Assembly: GCF_005406205.1 (NCBI RefSeq)
Contig: NZ_NXLZ01000007.1
Span: 21,789-85,788 of the forward strand
Direction of reading: 5' to 3'
Source: Campylobacter estrildidarum
GTDB taxonomy: Bacteria > Campylobacterota > Campylobacteria > Campylobacterales > Campylobacteraceae
DNA length: 64,000 nt
The position numbers and the translations under genes are program-made. Shown piece after piece: positions 55,884-64,000 of the stretch. Below the pieces are notes generated by a model. It saw only the letters and a program-made list of their open reading frames with translations, was not told the DNA's origin and ran no database searches. Numbering within the stretch: the first letter of the stretch is position 1; the number at the start of each line of letters is the position of its first letter.

Positions 55884-57243
55884 TATTGGTAATTTAAACA
55901 TCTCTTTATCTTATCCTTTTTTATTTTTAATCATTGTTGCAATTGTTCTTTTGCTTTGTTCCGCTTTTTGGAAATTCCATAGAACTTTTTATATAGCTAC
56001 TTGTTCTTTGTCCTTAGTTGTTAGTGCTTTTTTAATTTTAAATAATGTTGATGAACAAGGATTAGGATTAAAAAAAGCATTTTTAGGCACTTTAAATAAT
56101 GACATAGTTTCTTTTTATGCTTCTTTAGTCATTTTATGTTTTTCATTTTTATATCTTTTAATGCAAAAAGATGAAGATAAGGGTGAATTTTATAGTTTAT
56201 TTATGTTTATGGTGTCTAGTTTGTTGCTTATGGTTTCAAGTTCAAATTTGATTTTAATCTTTATAGGGCTTGAGGCATCATCTCTTGCTCTTTATACCCT
56301 TATAGCAATGCGTGGAACTAATAATGCTGTTTCTAGTGCGATTAAATATTTTAGTGTTGCTGCAGTAGGATCTGGATTTTTTGTAATGGCATCAGCTTTA
56401 ATTTATATGAAAACTGGAACTTTGGATTTGGATTCAAAATTAGCACTTCAAAAAGATCCAGTTCTTTTAAGTGCCGGGGTTATGATTTTTGTTTTATGTG
56501 CTGTAAAACTTTCCTTAGCTCCTTTTCATTTTTGGCTAAAAGATGTATATTTTGCCGCTTATTCTAATTTAGCTGCTTTTATTTCAGTAGTTCCGAAAAT
56601 AGCAATGTTTGTTGTTGTTATAAGGCTCTTTGAATTTTTAAATCATTTAGATTTTGAAAATATTATTAGTTTATTAGCAGTATTTTCTATGTTAGCTGCT
56701 GCTATTGCGGCATTGAGTCAAAAGGATGCAAAAAAGGTGTTTGCTTATAGTTCTATAGTGCATTCTAGCTTCGTTTTAGCAGCTTGTATACCTTTGCTTA
56801 GCGTAGAAGAAAATGTTTTAAATCCTATATTTATTTATTGGATTTTTTTTAGTTTTGCAAACTATGGAGTTTTTTTAATTCTAAGCACATTTAAATCAAG
56901 CTCATTTGATGAATTTAATGCTTTGTTGGTGAAAAAACCTTTAATTGCCTTATCGCTTACCTTTTGCGTACTTTCTCTCGCAGGAATTCCGCCATTTGGA
57001 GCATTTTGGGGTAAGGTGATTGTATTAAAGACTTTAATCACAGCCAATTATTGGTATTTAGCTCTTTTTATGGCTTTAGCTTCTGTGTTGATGCTTTATT
57101 CTTATTTAAAAATAGTCATTCATGCTTTATTTATCAAGACAGAGCCTAAAGTTTGCGCCCAATTAAATTTTATACAGAGTTTTATTTTAGCTCTTTGTAC
57201 TTTAATAAGTATTTTTGCTTTATTTTTGTTATTTAAAATATAA
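55870..57243 (+). CDS. nuoN: NADH-quinone oxidoreductase subunit N
   Basis: 457 residues, antiporter-like with 14 helices. FIGLEASSLALYTLIAM near residues 131-147 (Glu) and VKLSLAPFHFWLKDVYFAAYSNLAAFISVVPK near residues 214-245 (Lys) mark the proton path. The start can be 55870 or 55873, since two ATGs are adjacent. Last complex I gene; the 5' end of pflA begins 12 bases later. Confidence 0.95.
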   Translation: MMLDNIGNLNISLSYPFLFLIIVAIVLLLCSAFWKFHRTFYIATCSLSLVVSAFLILNNVDEQGLGLKKAFLGTLNNDIVSFYASLVILCFSFLYLLMQKDEDKGEFYSLFMFMVSSLLLMVSSSNLILIFIGLEASSLALYTLIAMRGTNNAVSSAIKYFSVAAVGSGFFVMASALIYMKTGTLDLDSKLALQKDPVLLSAGVMIFVLCAVKLSLAPFHFWLKDVYFAAYSNLAAFISVVPKIAMFVVVIRLFEFLNHLDFENIISLLAVFSMLAAAIAALSQKDAKKVFAYSSIVHSSFVLAACIPLLSVEENVLNPIFIYWIFFSFANYGVFLILSTFKSSSFDEFNALLVKKPLIALSLTFCVLSLAGIPPFGAFWGKVIVLKTLITANYWYLALFMALASVLMLYSYLKIVIHALFIKTEPKVCAQLNFIQSFILALCTLISIFALFLLFKI

Positions 57244-57249
57244 TATAAT
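57244..57249 (+). promoter_or_regulatory. -10 box positioned for leaderless pflA transcript
   Basis: TATAAT at 57244-57249 is followed by six bases and then the ATG of pflA at 57256, so transcription starting at the usual 6-8 bases beyond a -10 box would begin at or next to the A of the start codon. No ribosome-binding site is visible between the nuoN stop and this ATG. Confidence 0.5.
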
Positions 57250-57255
57250 GATTTT

Positions 57256-59616
57256 ATGAGAATTATATTTTTATTTTTATTAAGTGTTTGCACTCTTTTT
57301 TCTTTTGAATTAACTTTAAATACAGGCCGCGAAAATAATCAAGCTTTCGCGGTTTTGCATGTTAAAAATGATTTAGAATTTGCTTGTCAAAAAATTACCA
57401 TTGAAGATAAAATACATTTTGAATGTGATATTGCTGGTGTTGTAGATAATAAATTAAATGATCAAAGTTTTGCTGCTTTTGATTTAAAGTTTATTAAAAG
57501 TCCGCAAAAAATTAAAATGATTATCCTACCTAAGGTAGATGCGAGAATGTTCGATTCATCTCAAAATATATATATAGACAAAGAATTAAGCTTGTCAAAT
57601 GCACATAAAAGTAAAAATTTCACTTTTATTTTTATGCCCGAACTTATTCAACCGAAAAATTATGACGGGATTAATTTTAATATTGATTTTCCCCATGAAA
57701 GTTTGCCTTATATTGGAGCGCTTGATTTAAATTCAAATCCAGTTATTGTTCCACAAAGTGCAGATATTAATACTTATTTACGTATTAAAAATGACTACGA
57801 TAAAGGCAATTATACTCAAGTAGAAACCGATGCGAGCAATGCTATTAAACGTTATCCAAGTAGTGTTTTTATGAGCGAATTTATACTTTACAAACTTAGA
57901 GCTCAAAATCAACTTCATACCCAAGATCCAAGTGTTAGGGATAGAAAAATTTTAGATCAAATGATTTTAGACGCTAAAAATTGGGCTCGTACTTTTACAA
58001 GCGATAGAAATTTTTTCGAAGTTTATTATATTATGCTAAGGACTTATATTGCCTTATCGCAACCTTCTAATATAGAATATACAATGTCGATTTTAAATAA
58101 TGAGCCAAATAATTATTTTTCTCAACTAGCAAAACTTGATTATGCTGATTATCTTTATAGTTTAAGAGAAAGAGAGAAGGCTATAGATATTTATGAAAAT
58201 ACTTATTTTAATACTAAAAATTTAGACTTAGCAGCAAGAGCTGCAATGAGTTTAGCTAAAGACTTTATTTTAAACAATAGAATGAGTATGGCTTTGCAAT
58301 ATATAAATACTATTTTAAAAGCCAATCCAGAGTATTTTGGCAAGGATGTATCTAGATCTTTAGAGCTTGCTAAACTTTTTGATCAACATAAGCAATATGA
58401 AATAAGTTCTAATATTTACAAGAATATCTTAAATAAAATAACACCAATTGATAAAAATTATGAAGAAATTTTAAAAAATTTAGCCTTAAGTTTATCTAAA
58501 ACTCAAAATACAAATGAGACTAAAAAATATTTGGATTTATATCTAAAGAAGTATTTATACGATGGAAAATATATAGATGAAATTAAAAAAACTAATGATG
58601 AAGTTTCCTTTTATCTAGAGGATAATAATGCAACTTTTTTACACAAACGTTATGCAATGTTAATGAAAGAATACTCGCAAAAAGATGAAAACATAGTCAA
58701 TAAAGCTTTAGATAAGGATATCGAGCTTTATTATAAAGAAGGAAATTTCAGTGCAGTTTTAGCTTATAAAAAGCAAATAGAAGATAAAAAACTTTCAAAT
58801 GCTTCTAAGATATTAGAAAAAGCTGCCATTGATATTTTAAATCAAGATTTAAAATCAGATAATTGTATTAACGCAGTAAATACTTTTATGAAATTTAAAT
58901 CTTATGAGATAGGACAAAAAATAGAAGGTAAAAAACAAATGTTAAATTGTTTTGTTAGGACTTCTAAATTGGAACAGGCTATTGAATACGCAGATAAAAA
59001 TTATAATGAAGATCCTATATTTTACGGCTTACAAAAAGCTTCAATGCTTTATGATAATAAACAATATGGACAAGTTTTAAAGATTGCTAAAGATATAGCT
59101 AACTCGAGAATATTAAAAAGTGATGAGGAAAATTTCAAAGCTTATTATTTGCAATTTTTATCCTATTTGAAAATAAATGAATATAATAAGGCTATAAAGA
59201 TTTTAAAAATTTTAGAAAGCTTTCCTATGAATTTTACTATGATTGAAGCTTATGATACTTTAGTATCTTATGCAGATGATCATAAAATGCAAACAACTAT
59301 TTTAACTTATGCTCCTAAAGCTATTGATTATCAAAATCTAAAAGGAATTAATCTTTATAGCCCAAATCTTGAATTTATTTATCTTGATGCATTGGCTAAA
59401 ACAAATCAAAATGAAAAGTCTCTAGATATATTAGTTGATTTATTAAAGCTTAAACTTTCCGATGAAGATAGGGCAAGAGCTTTGTATATGCAAAGTTTAA
59501 CTTATGAAAAAATGAAGAATATTCAAGCACAAAAAGAAAGCTTAGAACAATGTTTAAAGCTTAAGCCTTCAAGTTGGCAAAATTTATGTCGTGATAAAAA
59601 TCAAATGATAAAATAA
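57256..59616 (+). CDS. pflA: flagellar motor-associated protein PflA
   Basis: 786 residues. Signal peptide (MRIIFLFLLSVCTLFSFEL), an N-terminal beta domain to about residue 170, then a long array of helical TPR-like repeats (IDIYENTYFN, ALQYINTILKANPEYFG, AIKILKILESFPMNF). In C. jejuni PflA is periplasmic and is needed for flagellar rotation; loss gives paralysed flagella, and it belongs to the disk/spoke scaffold that holds the stator ring. It lies downstream of nuoN but may have its own leaderless promoter. Corresponds to Cj1565c. Confidence 0.88.
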   Translation: MRIIFLFLLSVCTLFSFELTLNTGRENNQAFAVLHVKNDLEFACQKITIEDKIHFECDIAGVVDNKLNDQSFAAFDLKFIKSPQKIKMIILPKVDARMFDSSQNIYIDKELSLSNAHKSKNFTFIFMPELIQPKNYDGINFNIDFPHESLPYIGALDLNSNPVIVPQSADINTYLRIKNDYDKGNYTQVETDASNAIKRYPSSVFMSEFILYKLRAQNQLHTQDPSVRDRKILDQMILDAKNWARTFTSDRNFFEVYYIMLRTYIALSQPSNIEYTMSILNNEPNNYFSQLAKLDYADYLYSLREREKAIDIYENTYFNTKNLDLAARAAMSLAKDFILNNRMSMALQYINTILKANPEYFGKDVSRSLELAKLFDQHKQYEISSNIYKNILNKITPIDKNYEEILKNLALSLSKTQNTNETKKYLDLYLKKYLYDGKYIDEIKKTNDEVSFYLEDNNATFLHKRYAMLMKEYSQKDENIVNKALDKDIELYYKEGNFSAVLAYKKQIEDKKLSNASKILEKAAIDILNQDLKSDNCINAVNTFMKFKSYEIGQKIEGKKQMLNCFVRTSKLEQAIEYADKNYNEDPIFYGLQKASMLYDNKQYGQVLKIAKDIANSRILKSDEENFKAYYLQFLSYLKINEYNKAIKILKILESFPMNFTMIEAYDTLVSYADDHKMQTTILTYAPKAIDYQNLKGINLYSPNLEFIYLDALAKTNQNEKSLDILVDLLKLKLSDEDRARALYMQSLTYEKMKNIQAQKESLEQCLKLKPSSWQNLCRDKNQMIK

Positions 59617-59714
59617 ATTTATAGTTTTTTCATTTAACTTATTTTTTGGTGCTAGAAAATTATAAAATTTGGTTCTATACTTCTTAAGTAAAATTTCTAT
59701 AAGAAAATATTTTT

Positions 59715-59731
59715 GTTAATTAAATATTAAC
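59715..59731. promoter_or_regulatory. inverted repeat upstream of the cytochrome/TorA genes
   Basis: GTTAAT-TAAAT-ATTAAC, a perfect 6-base inverted repeat with a 5-base spacer, within the 168-base gap 59617-59784 and 54 bases before the cytochrome start. It has the size of a binding site for a dimeric regulator. In C. jejuni these genes respond to the RacRS two-component system, so RacR is a candidate, which is inference. Confidence 0.4.
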
Positions 59732-59784
59732 TCTATTGATTATAAAATTGAATGTAGTATTATATTTTATTTAAGGATTAATTG

Positions 59785-60360
59785 ATGAAAAGAATTTTTA
59801 TTTCTTTGTTTATTTTAGCAACTTTTTTATGGGCTAAGAATATTGCTTATAGTGATGAAGTTATATCGCTTTATCTTAATCAAAACGATACTAAAGTTAT
59901 TGGAAGATTACTTCCTACAAATGCTTTTGAAATTTTAAAAGATCAAAATGATAAAGTGTATATTAAAATTAATGGTTATCTCAATCCAAAATCTCCTTCT
60001 GTGATTTATTTTAATAATTCTCAAAGGATTATTGTAGCCGCATTTTCTAAAAATACTAAATTGAATTTTTCTTACATAAAAAAAGGAAAAAATGGAAAAT
60101 GGGATCAAGTCAGTCTTAAAATTTGGGCAGATAAAAAAGATTTTGCTAAAGATAATAAAAAAATGTTAAAACGTGCTAAAGAGCTTTTTACTAACAATTG
60201 TGGAATTTGTCACACCCTGCATTCAGAGAAAGAATTTAATGCTAATGCTTGGCCATCAGTTTTTAGATCTATGGTTAATAGAACGGGTATTGACAAAAAA
60301 GATCAATGGCTGATTATAGAGTACTTGCAAAAAAATGCAAAAGACTTTAAAACAAAATAA
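59785..60360 (+). CDS. periplasmic monohaem cytochrome c (TorC-like)
   Basis: 191 residues from ATG 59785, which has AAGGA seven bases upstream; the in-frame TTG at 59782 is not needed. Signal peptide ends at about residue 18 (LWA). The N-terminal part (about 20-130) is a non-haem domain; the C-terminal domain has one haem motif CGICH near residue 138-142 and a possible Met ligand in MVNRTG near residue 164. It is the electron donor of the next enzyme, as Cj0265c is for Cj0264c. Stop is ten bases before that gene. Confidence 0.85.
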   Translation: MKRIFISLFILATFLWAKNIAYSDEVISLYLNQNDTKVIGRLLPTNAFEILKDQNDKVYIKINGYLNPKSPSVIYFNNSQRIIVAAFSKNTKLNFSYIKKGKNGKWDQVSLKIWADKKDFAKDNKKMLKRAKELFTNNCGICHTLHSEKEFNANAWPSVFRSMVNRTGIDKKDQWLIIEYLQKNAKDFKTK

Positions 60361-60370
60361 AGGAAATATT

Positions 60371-62884
60371 ATGTTAGATAGAAGAAAATTTTTAAAAATT
60401 GGTGCAACTTTAAGTACTTTACCTCTTATTCCTTCCTTTGTTATGGGTAAAAATATCGAAGCTTCTAAAGTAAGTCTTGGGCTTGTAAAAAATGGAGAAG
60501 TTATCACAGCGGCTCATTGGGGAATTTTAAAACTCACTATTAAAGATGGCAAGGTTGTCAAAAGCGAACCTTGGGAAAAAATAACAAAAATGGATAATCC
60601 TTTGCAACATTATACTCCAGATATGATTTATAAATGTCGCGTAAAATATCCTTATGTTCGTAAATCTTATCTTGAAAATCCAGATCACCCAAAACCAGAA
60701 CTTCGCGGAAAAGAAGAATTTGTTCGCGTAAGTTATGATGAGGCTATAAAACTTATCGCCAAAGAGCTTAAAAAAACAAGAAATACAAAAGGCACAAGTG
60801 CGATTTTTGGTGGAAGTTATGGTTGGAAATCTAGCGGAAATATGCAAAATTCTCGCATCTTACTTCAAAGATTTCTAAATGTAACAGGTGGATTTGTAGG
60901 AGTTACAGGGGATTATTCTACTGGGGCATCGCAAATTATTATGCCATATGTAGTAGGATCAATTGAAGTTTATGAACAACAAACTTCTTGGGAAAATATT
61001 TTAAAACACTCTAAATATGTCGTTATTTGGGGTGCTGATCCGCTTTCTACTTTACGCATTGCTTGGACATCGACTGATCAAAGAGGTTTGGCTTATTTTG
61101 AAAAACTAAAAGAAAGTAAAATTAAAGTAATTTGCATTGATCCAGTAAAAACAGAAACGGCTAAATTTTTAAATGCTAAATGGATTACTCCACGTCCAAA
61201 TACCGATGTAGCTTTAATGATGGGGATGGCAAGCCACTTAATCGCTAAGAAAAAAGTTAATTATGAATTTTTACAAAATTATACCACAGGTTTTGATAAG
61301 TTTAAAGCTTATTTAGAAGGTCAAGAAGATGGGATTAAAAAAGATGTTAAATGGGCAAGTCAAATTTGTGGTATAGATGAAAAAACCATTAAAAATTTGG
61401 CAGAAATTTTTTATGATAATCCAACGATGATAATGAGTGGATGGGGTATGCAAAGAGCACATCATGGGGAGCAGCCTCATTGGATGCTTGTTACTTTATG
61501 TTGTATGCTTGGACAAATTGGAACTAAAGGCGGTGGTTTTGGTTTAAGTTATCATTATAGCAATGGAGGTGTTCCAACTTGCAAAGGTGGTATTATAGGT
61601 GGTATAAGTGCTGGAGAATTAGGAATTTGGAAAAATGGCAAATTTAAAGGTTTAGCAAAAGCAAATCAAACAAACAAAGGTGCTGAATGGTTGCAAAATT
61701 CTGCAAAATATTCTTTTCCGGTAGCTAGAATTGCTGATGCGCTTTTAAATCCAGGTAAAACTATAGATCATAATGGAAGTAAGATCACTTACCCTGATAT
61801 TGACTTTATTTATTGGGTTGGTGGAAATCCACTTGTTCATCATCAAGATACCAATACCAATGTAAAGGCTTGGAGAAAACCAAGAACCATAGTTGTTAAT
61901 GAAATTTATTGGACTCCAACTGCAAAAATGGCGGATATTATTATGCCGACAACTTCATCCTATGAAAGAGATGATATCACCATGACAGGCGATTATTCTA
62001 ATATGCATATAGCCCCTATGAAACAAGCCGTTGAGCCTATTGCGGAAAGCAAAGATGATTACGTGATTTTTTCTGATATTTGTAAAGTGTATGGAAAAGA
62101 TGTTTTTAACGCTTATACTCAAAATGGCAAAAAAGCTAAAGATCTCATCAAAGAGTATTATAATAGTGCATTAAAACAAACTAAAAATTTCGGAGAAGCT
62201 TTTGCAACACCTATGCCAAGTTTTGAAGAATTTTGGGCAAAAAATGAACCTATTACCTTTGAACCTTCTATAGAAAGTTTAGAATGGACTCGTTTTACAG
62301 ATTTTATCGAAGATCCTATTTTAAATACTTTAGGAACAGATTCTGGGCTTATAGAAATTTATTCTGAAACGATTAAAAAATACAATTATGATGATTGTAA
62401 AGCACATCCAACTTGGTTTGAACCGATAGAATGGCTAGGTAATGCAAATAAAGAAACTCCATTTCATCTTATAACAAGTCATCCGAGAAATCGCTTACAT
62501 TCTCAACTTTGTCATACGAGTTTAAGAGATACTTATACTGTGAAAGATAGAGAACCTATACTTATAAATTCTAAAGATGCTAAAAAACTCGGTATCAAAA
62601 ATGGTGACTTAGTTCGTGTATTTAATAAACGTGGTGAAGTTTTAGCAGGAGCTGTTGTAAGTAATGATATTATGCAAGGGGTTGTAAGGCTTTGCGAAGG
62701 AGGTTGGTATGATCCAGATGAAAATGGGCTTTGTAAATACGGAAGTGCAAATGTCTTAACTATAGATATGCCGACTTCAAAACTTGCAAACGGGAATATT
62801 TCTCATACAAGCCTTGTTGGTATTGAAAAATTCACACAAAATATTCCTAAAGTAACTGCATTTAAGGATCCAAAAACATTGTAA
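60371..62884 (+). CDS. torA: TMAO/DMSO reductase, molybdenum enzyme (TorA-like)
   Basis: 837 residues from ATG 60371 (AAAGGAAA ribosome-binding site). Tat signal LDRRKFLKIGATLSTL; no N-terminal iron-sulfur cysteines, as in DMSO reductase family type III (TorA, BisC). Molybdenum ligand Ser183 in TGDYSTGAS; other blocks IWGADPLSTLRIAW near residues 217-230, MSGWGMQRAHHGEQPHW near residues 355-371 and NEIYWTPTAKMADIIMPTTSSYE near residues 510-532. It reduces TMAO or DMSO in the periplasm with the cytochrome above as donor. Equivalent to Cj0264c, intact. Confidence 0.93.
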   Translation: MLDRRKFLKIGATLSTLPLIPSFVMGKNIEASKVSLGLVKNGEVITAAHWGILKLTIKDGKVVKSEPWEKITKMDNPLQHYTPDMIYKCRVKYPYVRKSYLENPDHPKPELRGKEEFVRVSYDEAIKLIAKELKKTRNTKGTSAIFGGSYGWKSSGNMQNSRILLQRFLNVTGGFVGVTGDYSTGASQIIMPYVVGSIEVYEQQTSWENILKHSKYVVIWGADPLSTLRIAWTSTDQRGLAYFEKLKESKIKVICIDPVKTETAKFLNAKWITPRPNTDVALMMGMASHLIAKKKVNYEFLQNYTTGFDKFKAYLEGQEDGIKKDVKWASQICGIDEKTIKNLAEIFYDNPTMIMSGWGMQRAHHGEQPHWMLVTLCCMLGQIGTKGGGFGLSYHYSNGGVPTCKGGIIGGISAGELGIWKNGKFKGLAKANQTNKGAEWLQNSAKYSFPVARIADALLNPGKTIDHNGSKITYPDIDFIYWVGGNPLVHHQDTNTNVKAWRKPRTIVVNEIYWTPTAKMADIIMPTTSSYERDDITMTGDYSNMHIAPMKQAVEPIAESKDDYVIFSDICKVYGKDVFNAYTQNGKKAKDLIKEYYNSALKQTKNFGEAFATPMPSFEEFWAKNEPITFEPSIESLEWTRFTDFIEDPILNTLGTDSGLIEIYSETIKKYNYDDCKAHPTWFEPIEWLGNANKETPFHLITSHPRNRLHSQLCHTSLRDTYTVKDREPILINSKDAKKLGIKNGDLVRVFNKRGEVLAGAVVSNDIMQGVVRLCEGGWYDPDENGLCKYGSANVLTIDMPTSKLANGNISHTSLVGIEKFTQNIPKVTAFKDPKTL

Positions 62885-62901
62885 AAATTTATTTTTTTTG
62901 T

Positions 62902-62907
62902 TATAAT
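62902..62907 (+). promoter_or_regulatory. -10 box of the Tlp receptor gene
   Basis: Exact TATAAT at 62902-62907 in a T-rich region, 37 bases before the ATG at 62945; AAGGAG ribosome-binding site at about 62930-62935. Confidence 0.55.
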
Positions 62908-62944
62908 AAGTATTTTTAAAGTTTAAAAAAAGGAGTAAATTAAA

Positions 62945-64000
62945 ATGCAGCAAGCTAAATCAAAAAGTTCCTTTAAGGTTTCTACAAAATTAACCTTATA
63001 TATAGGTATTTTTATTCTTTTAGTATTGACGGTAATAACTATAGTTAGTTATCAGCAATCAAAACAAACTGCTTTTGAGTTGTTACAAGATTCTCAATTA
63101 AAAAATATGGATGATGTTAAAATTTCTTTCGATGCTTATGCTTCAATGAAAAGAAGAATTATTGATATTTTGGCTAAGAAACTCAATGATAATCCAGATA
63201 TGAGTATAAAAGATACTTTAGTTATGCTTGAAGTGATCAAGCATTCTACTGAATTTGATGCTGTTTATATAGGCTATGAGGATACCGGAAGATTGATTAT
63301 GTCAGATGGTACAATACTAGATTCTACAAAAGGATATGATGCGAGAAATGCTCAATGGTATAAGTCAGCTAAAAAAGCAGGAAAATTAATCGTTACAAGA
63401 CCTTATAAATCAGTAACAGATGGAAAAATAAATTTAGCTTATGCAGCTCCTTTATTTAAAGATGGAAAATTAATTGGTGTGGTTGCTGCGGATTATAATG
63501 TGGTAAAATTTTCACACGATGTTTTAGTTCAAGGACATTCCGCGCATTCTTACGCTAGCGTTTATGATGTAGATGGTAATATAGCTTTTAATGAACAAGA
63601 ATCAAAACTTTTGACTAAGAATACTTTAAGTATTAATATTCAAAAAACTTTAGCAAGTGATCCAAAATTACTTGATTCAAATGTAAGAGAAACTTTATTT
63701 TTCGTAAATGATGATCAAGGTAATACTCAAGCAGTTATGTGTAATCCTTCAAGCATTAATCCTATATATAGAATTTGTAGTGTTGTTCAAAAAAAGACTT
63801 ATGATAGTATAATTGATAAAATCTTTTATAGTCAAATTTTAGTGGGCTCTATAGCTTTAGTCATCGCCCTAATCCTAATCAGAATTCTAATCTCAAGAGG
63901 CCTCTCCCCACTCACCACCATCCAAACTGGTCTTAACTCATTCTTTGATTTCATCAATCATAAAACAAAGAATGTCTCTACTATTAATATAAAAACTAAT
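62945..64000 (+). CDS. Tlp methyl-accepting chemotaxis receptor, dCache type (3' partial)
   Basis: 352 codons open to the window end. First transmembrane helix residues 17-34, periplasmic dCache_1 domain about 38-290, second helix about residues 295-315, then HAMP-like linker. The ligand motif Y-x-x-R-x-x-x-W-Y is at residues 131-139 (YDARNAQWY), with Tyr154 and Asp183 at the other usual positions for amino-acid-binding dCache domains; so an amino acid or similar ligand is likely. The signalling half would follow beyond the window. Position after torA fits the Tlp4 (Cj0262c) locus, but the Tlp2/3/4 group shares its C-terminus so naming is uncertain. Confidence 0.8.
   Translation, partial: MQQAKSKSSFKVSTKLTLYIGIFILLVLTVITIVSYQQSKQTAFELLQDSQLKNMDDVKISFDAYASMKRRIIDILAKKLNDNPDMSIKDTLVMLEVIKHSTEFDAVYIGYEDTGRLIMSDGTILDSTKGYDARNAQWYKSAKKAGKLIVTRPYKSVTDGKINLAYAAPLFKDGKLIGVVAADYNVVKFSHDVLVQGHSAHSYASVYDVDGNIAFNEQESKLLTKNTLSINIQKTLASDPKLLDSNVRETLFFVNDDQGNTQAVMCNPSSINPIYRICSVVQKKTYDSIIDKIFYSQILVGSIALVIALILIRILISRGLSPLTTIQTGLNSFFDFINHKTKNVSTINIKTN

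Overview
The window is chromosomal DNA of a thermotolerant Campylobacter close to C. jejuni or C. coli. The evidence is the strongly AT-rich composition, very tight gene packing with ATGA and TAATG overlaps, sigma70 promoters that show only a TATAAT-type -10 box, and gene order. From memory, blocks match C. jejuni NCTC 11168 order: Cj0160c-Cj0146c, then Cj0121-Cj0098, then Cj1587c-Cj1565c, then Cj0265c-Cj0264c and a Tlp receptor. The joins between blocks differ from that strain, so this is another strain or a sister species. I have run no database search; locus names are recollections.

Layout. 1-10252 (+): queuosine precursor genes (queE 3' end, queD), a haem-binding lipoprotein, RNA methyltransferases (rsmE, rsmI, an rlmB-like gene), rpmE, a RodZ-like protein, an aminotransferase, hom, a YraN-like gene, trxA and trxB. 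10260-12377 (+): a small accessory island with a secreted Cys-containing peptide, a Pmp3/YqaE-like protein behind a G9 tract next to a TATAAT box, lipoproteins, a start-less reading frame and a VirB6/TrbL-like N-terminal fragment. It looks like the decayed edge of a conjugative (type IV secretion) element. 12364-32610 (-): a DASS-family transporter, ybeY, recO-like gene, nicotinamidase-like gene, a TtcA-like gene, mtnN, fabD, slyD, the Tol-Pal genes, atpCDGAHFF', parB, parA, birA and fmt. 32804-34435 (+): a peptide-type ABC exporter. 34432-38873 (-): a DMSO reductase operon (dmsABC plus a TorD-like chaperone) whose dmsA is split by a one-base frameshift. 39134-43750 (+): a nickel/peptide-type ABC importer (nikZYXWV). 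43883-57243 (+): a complete 14-position complex I operon in which nuoE and nuoF are replaced by two unrelated small genes. 57256-59616: pflA for motility. 59785-62884: a monohaem cytochrome c and a TorA-type molybdoenzyme. 62945-64000: the sensory half of a Tlp chemoreceptor, cut by the window end.

How it fits together. Most of the window is energy metabolism at the inner membrane. Complex I without the NADH-oxidising module builds proton-motive force; ATP synthase, the Tol-Pal motor (ExbB/ExbD) and the flagellar motor (PflA) consume it. Two S/N-oxide reductases use electrons from the quinone pool, and of these only the TorA-type one is intact. Nickel import and a His-rich SlyD could serve nickel enzymes such as hydrogenase and urease-type proteins, which are outside the window. 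The points most worth a second look are the G-tract promoter and decayed transfer island at 10.4-12.4 kb, the dmsA frameshift, the NuoE/NuoF replacement genes, the possible leaderless pflA mRNA, and the abrupt codon-use change at the end of the Tlp gene.
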